Positions 1 to 5,337 of a stretch of 5,337 nt of DNA are shown piece after piece. Source of the stretch: Pyrodictiaceae archaeon (GTDB taxonomy: Archaea > Thermoproteota > Thermoprotei_A > Sulfolobales > Pyrodictiaceae); NCBI GenBank assembly GCA_027046525.1, contig JALTYD010000045.1, positions 1-5,337 of the forward strand, read 5' to 3'. The first letter of the stretch is position 1, and every line of letters begins with the position of its first letter. Below the pieces are notes generated by a model. That model did not search any database, was not told where the DNA came from, and was given only the letters and a program-made list of their open reading frames with translations. The position numbers and the translations under genes were made by a program.

Positions 1-1749
1 GTATACATGCATTATCGGGCTTTTTTCGAGGTATGCCTGTATATTCTCCCAGGGAGGTTGGCCGCAGCCTATCATTTCTGCATTGAAATAGAATCCTATA
101 TCAGTTGTACCATATTTTGATATCCAATTGCTTATTGATCTCTGAGTTACTGCAGCACGAAATCTATCTGTATGTGTTATTATCCAGTTAACCATGAATC
201 CACCATAACTCCCGCCAGCCACTCCAATTCTTTCGTTGTCTAGTTTATCATTATACTTAGATAAGACATAGTCAACAGCTTCTATCAAATCTTGATAATC
301 ACGTTCACCATAGTGGCATCTTATATCTGCGAATTCCTCGCTATATCCGTCACTCCCTCTTGGATTAGTATAGACAACCGCAAATCCTTTATGAGCTAAT
401 AAGTGGAACTCAAAATAGAATCCATCACCATACATGGCTTTTGGCCCACCATGTATGTAGAGGATCCATGGTGTTTTGTTCTTCTTTAGAGACTCTTTAG
501 GGGGCCATAGAATCCATCCGTCTATTTCAGCGCCATCGCTTGCTCTGAATTTAAAATGCTCTGGCTTCTGTAGCCTGTATGTTTTTACAAACTCATCGTT
601 AAAACTAGTTAACCTAGTAATATTACCATCTGCTGCAATAAATAACTCTCTAGGATGATCAGGGCTCATAGCAGTAAAAGCTATATTCTTACCATCTATT
701 GATACATCAAATTCATCGACGCTAGAATCTTCTAAGTAAATTGCTCTGCTAATTTTGCCATCATGTAGACGAGCTTTATAGAGTGAGACTTTGCCTGAGT
801 CAGATACGAAGAAGTATAGACATCCATTGCTACTCTCACTACATTTCACCCACTTAAGTAGTGGCGAGCAGCTTTTCCACCTAGAATCGCTACCCAGAGT
901 ATTCGCAGTACTTCTATCGATATCTGACGTTAATAATTCTAAGTTGTTTGTATCAAGATCATATAGATATACTCTTCTATGCGATGCTAGTCCTCTTCTA
1001 CCTCTTAAATCTCTACCTATAAACGCGATAATATTACCTCTAGGGCTCCACTGAATAAAGTCGATGGAGAATCCATAGATGGGTAGTTCAGTTTCTTCTA
1101 ATGTTTCTAAGTCAATTATCCTTATACGCGATTCATAGGGCTTTAATTCATCTGCCATGATAGAATATGCTAGTTTTCTACTATCATAGCTCCATGCAAA
1201 AGTTGTTATGTCTAATCTATTATCGGTTACTTGGGTGATATAGCCGCTGTAGACATCAACAACAAAGAGCTTCTTAACTGTATTATAAGTAAATCCTTCA
1301 CCATTCCGCCATATAGGTATCTTCTCAATAACTTTAACATCATCGTGTGGTTTGCCTGTCTTAGATATAAGTGCTATCTTTCTACTATTGGGCGACCATG
1401 CATACGATATTATACCACCTTCGAAATATGCTAGTTTCCACGGTTCTTTACCTACAGATAAGAGGAACAGACTAGCTCCCTTATCCTCTTCCTTTAGACC
1501 ACGCCTAGAAACAAAAGACAAGTATTCCCCACTAGGACTCCAACAGGGGCATAGATCTTCAGGGCCGCTAGTTAGTGGATAGAGGTTTTCTTTACTAGAA
1601 TCGTATACCCAAATAGCAGATTCGTATCTATCGTCTCTAAGATTGATTTTTGTTACAAGGAATGCCACGTATTTGGTATTTGGATGAATAGAAGGGCTCG
1701 ATACAAATACTAATTTAGATAAATCCTCATAGTCTAATAACTTAGCCAT
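1..1749 (-). CDS. S9-family acylaminoacyl-peptidase (prolyl oligopeptidase clan), 3' end cut off by the window edge
   Basis: The frame runs unbroken from an ATG at 1749 to base 1, giving 583 residues. It has the two-domain plan of S9 serine peptidases. Residues about 1-395 are a beta-propeller, with repeated blades of the type W-S-P-x-G/S near the ends of strands. Residues from about 400 are an alpha/beta hydrolase. Visible active-site elements are the oxyanion-hole motif HGGP at 433-436, the nucleophile elbow GGSYGG with Ser514, and the following QRSISNW segment typical of acylaminoacyl-peptidases. By family spacing the catalytic Asp and His should fall near residues 590-630, outside the window, so the full protein is probably about 640-660 residues. 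The family is cytosolic and removes acylated amino acids or short peptides from peptide N-termini. The propeller carries a Cys294/Cys303/Cys310 cluster, possibly disulfide-forming (inference). The start is backed by GAGGTG six bases upstream. Exact substrate preference cannot be read from the sequence. Confidence 0.95.
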   Translation of the reverse strand, partial: MAKLLDYEDLSKLVFVSSPSIHPNTKYVAFLVTKINLRDDRYESAIWVYDSSKENLYPLTSGPEDLCPCWSPSGEYLSFVSRRGLKEEDKGASLFLLSVGKEPWKLAYFEGGIISYAWSPNSRKIALISKTGKPHDDVKVIEKIPIWRNGEGFTYNTVKKLFVVDVYSGYITQVTDNRLDITTFAWSYDSRKLAYSIMADELKPYESRIRIIDLETLEETELPIYGFSIDFIQWSPRGNIIAFIGRDLRGRRGLASHRRVYLYDLDTNNLELLTSDIDRSTANTLGSDSRWKSCSPLLKWVKCSESSNGCLYFFVSDSGKVSLYKARLHDGKISRAIYLEDSSVDEFDVSIDGKNIAFTAMSPDHPRELFIAADGNITRLTSFNDEFVKTYRLQKPEHFKFRASDGAEIDGWILWPPKESLKKNKTPWILYIHGGPKAMYGDGFYFEFHLLAHKGFAVVYTNPRGSDGYSEEFADIRCHYGERDYQDLIEAVDYVLSKYNDKLDNERIGVAGGSYGGFMVNWIITHTDRFRAAVTQRSISNWISKYGTTDIGFYFNAEMIGCGQPPWENIQAYLEKSPIMHVY

Positions 1750-1755
1750 AACAAA

Positions 1756-1761
1756 CACCTC
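1756..1761 (-). promoter_or_regulatory. Shine-Dalgarno site of the acylaminoacyl-peptidase
   Basis: On the minus strand GAGGTG lies six bases before the ATG at 1749. It matches the archaeal anti-Shine-Dalgarno complement well and settles the start codon. It is one of the few clear ribosome binding sites in the window. Confidence 0.65.
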
Positions 1762-1784
1762 ACAGTCTATACTAGTACCATGAG

Positions 1785-1793
1785 AATATTAAA
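1785..1793 (-). promoter_or_regulatory. Probable TATA box of the acylaminoacyl-peptidase gene
   Basis: The minus strand reads TTTAATATT here. An archaeal transcript starting about 26 bases downstream would begin near 1763, just before the GAGGTG site, leaving a leader of about 14 bases. This suggests the gene has its own promoter and is not simply read through from the tRNA gene 108 bases upstream. The call is by position and composition only. Confidence 0.45.
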
Positions 1794-1857
1794 GTGAACT
1801 CTATGTACGAGACAAAGACTGTAAGAAGCTAAGAAAGACCTAATAAGGAGTATATAG

Positions 1858-1932
1858 CGGGCCCGGGGGGATTTGAACCCCCGACCACTGGCTTAGGAGG
1901 CCAGCGCTCTGTCCTGGCTGAGCTACGGGCCC
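1858..1932 (-). tRNA. tRNA-Arg, anticodon CCU, no intron
   Basis: The minus strand folds into a perfect cloverleaf: 7-bp acceptor stem GGGCCCG/CGGGCCC, TA linker, D stem GCTC/GAGC, anticodon stem CTGGC/GCCAG around loop CTCCTAA, five-base variable region TGGTC, and T stem GGGGG/CCCCC around loop TTCAAAT. The loop places CCT at positions 34-36, so it decodes the arginine codon AGG, which is common in the neighbouring genes. The discriminator is G73. The CCA end is not encoded (the next bases are CT) and must be added by CCA-adding enzyme. No intron interrupts the anticodon loop. G+C is about 71%, far above the flanks, as expected for a hyperthermophile. No duplicate of the tRNA 3' half, which would mark an integrated element, occurs in the window. 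Confidence 0.97.
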
Positions 1933-1960
1933 CGGTTCTGGTTAGTGTAGCAGTTACTGT

Positions 1961-1970
1961 TTTAGATTTT
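1961..1970 (-). promoter_or_regulatory. Possible TATA element for tRNA-Arg (AT-rich stretch shared with the divergent methyltransferase gene)
   Basis: The minus strand reads AAAATCTAAA, centred 34 bases before the tRNA 5' end. A start about 26 bases downstream would give a short precursor leader of some seven bases, later removed by RNase P. The same AT-rich block is also about 27 bases before the in-frame TTG at 1993 on the plus strand, so it could serve both directions. The box is weak and the assignment rests on spacing. Confidence 0.35.
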
Positions 1971-2055
1971 TACTACTTTTACATTTAATGTCTTGTCAAA
2001 TATACATTATAGATTTAGAGTGTTTAGTAGTGTAAGTAATGGGTTGTTAGTGGCT

Positions 2056-3213
2056 ATGATAGACTATGACGAAGATTTGTTATTTGATCTCAAGAGAGTA
2101 TATGGTGATAAGCTAGGGGATTTTCTTAGTAGTTTATCTAAGCCTCCTGATAGATTTTATGTTAGAGTTAATACTCTTAAGAGTACTCCAGAGAAAGTAA
2201 AGGAGCTACTGGAGAATGATGGTGTTGAGGTTTACTTTGATGAGGTATTCGAGGAGACTCTATGGATTCCAGTTAGAGGGCCTGTAGACTTAGAAGAGCC
2301 CATATGTAAAGTTTTTGTCGATAAAAGGACAGCTGAGAGTGTTATGCTTGGTGCTAATGTGTATGCACCTGGCATTATTAGATTAGAGAAATGTGTTGAT
2401 GAAGGTAGGAGAGTGGGTGTGGTATCTAATAACGGTGTACTAGTTGCTATTGGTATTGTATCACCAGGTTATAGAGAAGCTATTCGTAGTAGAAGAGGAC
2501 TTGTAGTTAAGATTTTAGAGAGTCTGTATAGAGTACCTAGTTTACGTGATACTAGAGCTTATAGAGCTGGTATGATTTATGAACAAAGTCTACCATCGAT
2601 GGTTGTTGCTCACGTGCTACGTCCTAGAGGTGGAGCAGTTGTAGTCGATATGTGTGCAGCTCCTGGCGGCAAGATAGGGCATGTCTACGAGCTCGTCAAA
2701 GGCGAGGGAGTTTTTATTGCTATAGATCACTCCTCTAGGAAGATCAATAAGATGAACCAAGAGTTTGTACGCTTAGGATATACTTCCATCAATATAATTA
2801 AGGGAGATTCTAGGTATGTGGATTTGTTTTTAGGCAAAGAGTATGCTGACTATGTTATCCTTGATCCACCTTGCTCGAGTATTGGAGTTATTCCTAAGAT
2901 TTATGACAGGAAAACTATAGACGAAGTTAGGAATTACGCAAATTACCAAAAGCAATTCCTGAAAAGCGCGTATAATTTACTCAAACCTGGTGGCATATTA
3001 GTATATTCGACATGTACTACCACCTACTTAGAAAATGAAGCAAATATCGAGTATGCTGTTAATGTGATCGGGTATGAAGTTCTAGAAGCTAGTCCTATGA
3101 GAGGATGCCGTGGCGTTGGATACCTGGGAAGGTATCTGCAGAGATTTCATCCCCATATACACAAAGTACCAGGATATTTTATTGCAAAGCTCCAGAAGCC
3201 AGCAAAAAACTAG
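2056..3213 (+). CDS. NSUN6-type RNA (cytosine-5) methyltransferase with inserted PUA domain
   Basis: This is an S-adenosylmethionine-dependent RNA m5C methyltransferase of the NOL1/NOP2/Sun family. Numbered from the ATG at 2056 (385 residues), a short N-terminal region contains RFYVRVNTLK. Residues about 83-155 form a PUA domain inserted before the catalytic domain, as in human NSUN6 and archaeal NSUN6. The Rossmann domain has motif I DMCAAPGGK (198-206), an acidic Asp224 in AIDHSS, GDSRY (250-254), motif IV DPPCSS with Cys273, and motif VI STCT with the catalytic Cys320. Characterised NSUN6 proteins methylate C72 in the tRNA acceptor stem; that target is inferred here. The frame opens to a TTG at 1993, which would add 21 residues, but family members usually begin close to this ATG. 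Neither start has a clear Shine-Dalgarno site, suggesting a leaderless or short-leader mRNA. It is divergent from tRNA-Arg and convergent with the Nob1-like gene. Confidence 0.93.
   Translation: MIDYDEDLLFDLKRVYGDKLGDFLSSLSKPPDRFYVRVNTLKSTPEKVKELLENDGVEVYFDEVFEETLWIPVRGPVDLEEPICKVFVDKRTAESVMLGANVYAPGIIRLEKCVDEGRRVGVVSNNGVLVAIGIVSPGYREAIRSRRGLVVKILESLYRVPSLRDTRAYRAGMIYEQSLPSMVVAHVLRPRGGAVVVDMCAAPGGKIGHVYELVKGEGVFIAIDHSSRKINKMNQEFVRLGYTSINIIKGDSRYVDLFLGKEYADYVILDPPCSSIGVIPKIYDRKTIDEVRNYANYQKQFLKSAYNLLKPGGILVYSTCTTTYLENEANIEYAVNVIGYEVLEASPMRGCRGVGYLGRYLQRFHPHIHKVPGYFIAKLQKPAKN
3204..3209 (-). terminator. Possible oligo-T terminator of the nadK-nob1 operon
   Basis: The minus strand carries six T residues 16 bases past the nob1 stop codon, within the last codons of the convergent methyltransferase gene. 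Archaeal transcription commonly ends at such T runs without a hairpin. The placement is right but the run is short, so the call is tentative. Confidence 0.35.
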
Positions 3214-3224
3214 TTTACTACCTC

Positions 3225-3752
3225 CTACGCCTTATTTCTCGTAGTTTTCTTGGTTTTGACAAGCTTTAGAGGAGACCCACATATAGGGCAGGTATCTTCA
3301 CTTAGTACTGCTGTGTATCCACATGCTATACATCTCTTCTTGTATGTTGCTATTTCACTTATCCCTCTTGTCCTTAGAGGAACAAAGTTTATTCTAAGTT
3401 TAGCGGCAATGTTCTGTAGCTTGTAGTCATCTGTTACTATTACAATACTATTTTGTTGATCTAGTAGATATAGTGATACTGCTATTATTGATAGATCTGT
3501 TAGCGATAGGTTTTTGTCAAGTCCTTCCTTCTGTGCTATTCTCTTAGCCATAGACAGGTATTCTCTCGGTGGATTTACTATCTCTATACGTCCTAGACTT
3601 GTAGCCAGCTCTAGTCCTTCTCTACTATACTTGTCTCTTACTTCTCGGATGACATTCTCTGTTGTTACTAGTTTTACATCAATGGGAGAATAGAGAGGCC
3701 ATCTAGCAATAAAAGCTGTAGTATCTAATACGTATATTGTTTTCTTCTCCAT
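3225..3752 (-). CDS. Nob1-like endoribonuclease: PIN domain plus zinc ribbon, 16S rRNA 3'-end maturation
   Basis: The product is 175 residues from the ATG at 3752, or 180 from a GTG at 3767. Numbered from the ATG, residues about 4-130 form a PIN nuclease domain opening with IYVLDTTAFI. Its probable metal-binding acids are Asp10, Glu37 (ENVIREV), Asp86 (SLTDLSIIAVS) and Asp108/Asp109 (IVTDDYKLQ). A C-terminal zinc ribbon follows, with Cys141-x2-Cys144 and Cys155-x2-Cys158, then a lysine/arginine tail. PIN followed by a zinc ribbon is the archaeal Nob1 architecture; Nob1 cuts precursor 16S rRNA at its 3' end during small-subunit maturation. The ATG has AGGTGG 11 bases upstream and the GTG has GAGGT 10 bases upstream, so the start is unresolved; the ATG gives the usual family N-terminus. 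The gene overlaps the nadK 3' end by 28-43 bases in another frame, implying one transcript and coupled translation. Confidence 0.88.
   Translation of the reverse strand: MEKKTIYVLDTTAFIARWPLYSPIDVKLVTTENVIREVRDKYSREGLELATSLGRIEIVNPPREYLSMAKRIAQKEGLDKNLSLTDLSIIAVSLYLLDQQNSIVIVTDDYKLQNIAAKLRINFVPLRTRGISEIATYKKRCIACGYTAVLSEDTCPICGSPLKLVKTKKTTRNKA
3233..3258 (+). terminator. Possible T-rich termination region of the NSUN6-type gene
   Basis: Starting 20 bases past the stop at 3213, the plus strand has several T clusters (TTATTTCTC, TTTTCTTGGTTTTG). They lie inside the C-terminal coding part of the opposing nob1 gene. This fits hairpin-free archaeal termination, but the lysine-rich tail of the opposing protein alone would also produce T-rich DNA here. 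Confidence 0.25.
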
Positions 3753-4597
3753 GGAAGCCTTAACCACCTTTTATTATACCTCGCTATATTTACTGTAGGG
3801 CCTCTTAACGTAGCTACTATAGTTACACCTTGCGTCAGTATCCTCTCGACAACACCATCTATTATTAGTTTAACTGGCCTAGAGGTTCTCTTAATGAGAA
3901 CCCTGGTTCGGAAATAGCCTGGGACTACCACAGGAGATAGCCTTTTATCTATAGGGTTCACTGGCGTAATAATATAAGCATCTAGTCCTGGATGGATTAT
4001 TGATCCATGAGAGCTATAACTGTAAGCTGTTGATCCAACTGGTGTTGCTATAATTAGTCCATCTCCCTCTAGATTGTCATAGAGAGTTTCTCCTTCAATT
4101 TCCACGTATAGATCCATTGTTTTTGACCCTAGTATTAGTATAGCAGCTTCGTTTAATGCAATATCTTTACCCCAAGTTGTCTCTATAATTAGCCTCATGA
4201 ATTTTTCAACATAGTATCTATCGTTTACAAAGTCCGAGAGGTGGTTCAACGATTCTTCGAGCGAGTCATCAAATAGGAATGCTCTCCTACCTAGCCTAAT
4301 TAAGTGTAGAATAGGAGTATAGTCTATATTTTGTAGGAGTCTTAGTAGCGTACCATCACCACCTATTACGACTATTTTGTTTATCCTAGAAAAGCGTAGA
4401 TCTATATCAGGATAACCTAGTAGATTCGCTATCGATATATCACATAGAGGCTCTGCACCAAGCTTCTTTAGTCTACGGAAAACCTCTCTAACCAGTTCTA
4501 GGGATTCTTTTTTATCGGGTCTGGCATATATGGCTACTGGTTCAGCCAAAATCCCACATCCCGGTAGTAGGTGTCTAATCCTCCTAGGCCACCCCAT
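3725..4597 (-). CDS. nadK: NAD kinase (NAD(+)/polyphosphate kinase), crenarchaeal variant
   Basis: The 290-residue product belongs to the NAD kinase family, which phosphorylates NAD to NADP in the cytosol. The N-terminal domain carries VVIGGDGTLL (Gly79-Gly80-Asp81-Gly82-Thr83), the phosphate-donor motif with the catalytic Asp. The C-terminal domain carries Asn149-Glu150 of the NE motif and GDGLIIATPVGSTAYS (178-193) that holds the substrate, then ITPVNP (210-215) and IIDG (245-248). It departs from the usual pattern in several places: HLIRLGRRAFL at 98-108 where most NAD kinases have GxN-G-x-x-GFL, His197 in the glycine pair after the STAYS motif, and NPID where many have PHSL. Residues 1-18 precede the usual family start (PVAIYARPDKKE); an in-frame TTG at 4549 is an alternative start. 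The ATG at 4597 is 13 bases from the divergent Trm5-like start. Downstream it overlaps the nob1-like gene. Confidence 0.93.
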   Translation of the reverse strand: MGWPRRIRHLLPGCGILAEPVAIYARPDKKESLELVREVFRRLKKLGAEPLCDISIANLLGYPDIDLRFSRINKIVVIGGDGTLLRLLQNIDYTPILHLIRLGRRAFLFDDSLEESLNHLSDFVNDRYYVEKFMRLIIETTWGKDIALNEAAILILGSKTMDLYVEIEGETLYDNLEGDGLIIATPVGSTAYSYSSHGSIIHPGLDAYIITPVNPIDKRLSPVVVPGYFRTRVLIKRTSRPVKLIIDGVVERILTQGVTIVATLRGPTVNIARYNKRWLRLPWRRKQYTY

Positions 4598-4601
4598 CTG
4601 T

Positions 4602-4607
4602 GGAGAG
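4602..4607 (+). promoter_or_regulatory. Probable Shine-Dalgarno site of the Trm5-like gene
   Basis: GGAGAG ends three bases before the ATG at 4611, with its GGAG core five bases from the start. It supports that start and implies the mRNA begins upstream of 4602, so its promoter probably lies inside the nadK coding sequence. Confidence 0.45.
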
Positions 4608-4610
4608 TCT

Positions 4611-5337
4611 ATGCGTAAACTAGTTCGATCTTTAAGCCCAATTAAGAAAATACAGAAATCAATTAAGAATTATTGTACTCGCTCACTAGTAGCAAGCTTC
4701 GGGGTAAGAGACGTTGAACATGCTGTTCGTATAAGAGAGGAGCTTTTTGTACAGTGTAGAGGTTTAATAGAGCTAGTAGAAGGAGCCTGTATAACCAGGA
4801 GTCGTAGAAAGAAATCACCGCTCAGCTACGTATTGATTGGAAGAGTAGCTATTGTATCTACTAAAGATAACAATATTGATAGAATTCGAGAGAGAATTGC
4901 AGAATTGCTAGAGAGTGTTAAAGATATAGAAGCTATATATGCAAAAGTAGGAGTTGAGGACGAAGAAAGAGTACCAAGACTTATACATATATGGGGAACA
5001 CGTGTTGATGAAGTTTTATATAAAGAGCATGGTCTTCTATATCCTGTCAAACTAGGTAGGGTTTACATCAATCCTAGACTTGCAGAAGAGCACAAGAGAA
5101 TAGCAGGGATTGTAACATACGGAGAAAATATCCTAGACGTGTTTTGTGGTATAGGTGGTTTTTCTTTACTATTATCTACTACAGGTAAACCGGATATGAT
5201 AGTTGCAAATGATATAAATCTATGGGCTTTGAAGTCTCTAATTAAAGCATTACAACTCAATAAATCAAAGCTAAAAAGCCCTATCTTTGTAGTTAATAGC
5301 GATGCAAAATTTCTGCATCATAGTCTTAGACCTTTAT
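4611..5337 (+). CDS. Trm5/TYW2-family tRNA methyltransferase, 3' end cut off by the window edge
   Basis: The frame is open from the ATG at 4611 to the right edge, giving 242 complete codons. After a basic N-terminal region (about 1-72) comes YVLIGRVAIVS (73-83), matching the D2-domain signature usually seen as FDIIGDIAII. Then come the linker RLIHIWGTRVDEVLYKEHG and the family block LGRVYINPRLAEEHKRIA (148-165). The Rossmann motif I is DVFCGIGGFS (176-185), followed by an acidic ribose-binding position in NDINLWALKSLIKALQLN (200-217). This order is diagnostic of the Trm5/TYW2 family, which acts on G37 of tRNA, either as m1G37 methylation (Trm5) or in wyosine synthesis (TYW2). The missing C-terminal part holds the NPP-type catalytic motif needed to choose between them. 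Motif I is unusual: most relatives have DMFAGVGPFS. The start is supported by GGAG and lies 13 bases from the divergent nadK start. Confidence 0.85.
   Translation, partial: MRKLVRSLSPIKKIQKSIKNYCTRSLVASFGVRDVEHAVRIREELFVQCRGLIELVEGACITRSRRKKSPLSYVLIGRVAIVSTKDNNIDRIRERIAELLESVKDIEAIYAKVGVEDEERVPRLIHIWGTRVDEVLYKEHGLLYPVKLGRVYINPRLAEEHKRIAGIVTYGENILDVFCGIGGFSLLLSTTGKPDMIVANDINLWALKSLIKALQLNKSKLKSPIFVVNSDAKFLHHSLRPL
4629..4636 (-). promoter_or_regulatory. Possible TATA box of the nadK-nob1 operon, inside the divergent gene
   Basis: The minus strand reads CTTAAAGA here, centred about 35 bases before the nadK ATG. A start about 26 bases downstream would fall near 4606, giving a leader under 10 bases. 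The element would lie within codons 7-9 of the Trm5-like gene, as the 13-base start-to-start spacing requires. It is called by position and composition only. Confidence 0.3.

Larger units (their letters stand above)
1750..2055. other. Intergenic region between the peptidase and methyltransferase genes, containing the tRNA
   Basis: Apart from tRNA-Arg this stretch holds short regulatory DNA. Bases 1750-1857 carry the peptidase promoter and, just 3' of the tRNA, a pyrimidine-rich minus-strand run (TCTTTCTT near 1830-1837) that may stop tRNA transcription. Bases 1933-2055 are AT-rich and must hold the divergent promoters of the tRNA and the NSUN-type gene. A TTATAGATTTA stretch at about 2007-2017 would fit a transcript starting near 2038, shortly before the ATG at 2056. 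No further RNA gene, repeat or insertion is visible. Confidence 0.6.

Noticed and set aside
476..1582. Four plus-strand open frames of 60-87 codons (476-658, 791-1054, 1231-1434, 1352-1582).
   Set aside because: They are antisense to the well-supported acylaminoacyl-peptidase, have no recognisable motifs, and overlap one another. They are frame shadows.
1858..1932. tRNA gene as an attachment site for an integrated element.
   Set aside because: No second copy of the tRNA 3' half, no integrase and no composition change are visible in the window. An element outside the window cannot be excluded.
2225..2265. C/D-box guide RNA suggested by a TGATGA-like sequence near 2238-2246, and similar matches on the minus strand near 1345 and 4270.
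   Set aside because: They sit inside conserved coding sequence, and I found no properly spaced D, C' and D' boxes around them.
3225..3767. VapC-type toxin reading of the PIN-domain gene.
   Set aside because: The four-cysteine zinc ribbon after the PIN domain is the Nob1 plan. There is no small VapB-like antitoxin gene next to it; the upstream neighbour is NAD kinase.
4826..5260. Two minus-strand open frames of 74 and 65 codons (4826-5050 and 5063-5260).
   Set aside because: Both lie antisense within the Trm5-like gene, whose family blocks span exactly these bases. The serine/leucine-rich translations are typical antisense by-products.
1..5337. CRISPR array, insertion sequence, long direct or inverted repeats, replication origin boxes.
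   Set aside because: Reading both strands showed no regularly spaced repeats, transposase motifs or long inverted repeats beyond the tRNA stems.

Overview
The window looks like a piece of a hyperthermophilic archaeal chromosome, most probably a crenarchaeon (Thermoproteota) of the Desulfurococcales type. The reasons are: a tRNA gene of about 71% G+C inside AT-rich DNA; arginine written mostly as AGA/AGG with frequent ATA and CTA codons; very short or missing leaders; TATA-like boxes about 26-30 bases before likely transcript starts; and archaeal gene families (PUA-containing NSUN6-type methyltransferase, Nob1 PIN/zinc-ribbon nuclease, crenarchaeal-style NAD kinase, Trm5-like methyltransferase). 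The genus cannot be fixed from the sequence.

Layout. Bases 1-1749 (minus) hold the first 583 codons of an S9-family acylaminoacyl-peptidase; its last part, with the catalytic Asp and His, lies beyond the left edge. Bases 1858-1932 (minus) are an intron-less tRNA-Arg(CCU). Bases 2056-3213 (plus, possibly from 1993) encode an NSUN6-type RNA cytosine-5 methyltransferase with an inserted PUA domain. Only 11 bases separate its stop from the stop of a convergent Nob1-like endonuclease gene (3225-3752 or 3767, minus). That gene overlaps the 3' end of the NAD kinase gene just upstream (3725-4597, minus), so the two probably form one operon. From 4611 to the right edge (plus) runs a truncated Trm5/TYW2-family tRNA methyltransferase, divergent from NAD kinase with 13 bases between start codons.

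How the genes fit together. Four of the six genes concern stable RNA: a tRNA, two probable tRNA methyltransferases and the nuclease that matures the 3' end of 16S rRNA. NAD kinase supplies NADP and the peptidase recycles peptides. This reads as a compact, conserved housekeeping region. I see no mobile element, CRISPR array, defence system or obvious new system. The points worth a second look are family-level deviations (NAD kinase and the Trm5-like protein), the very tight or overlapping gene junctions, and a tRNA gene sharing its upstream region with a tRNA-modifying enzyme.
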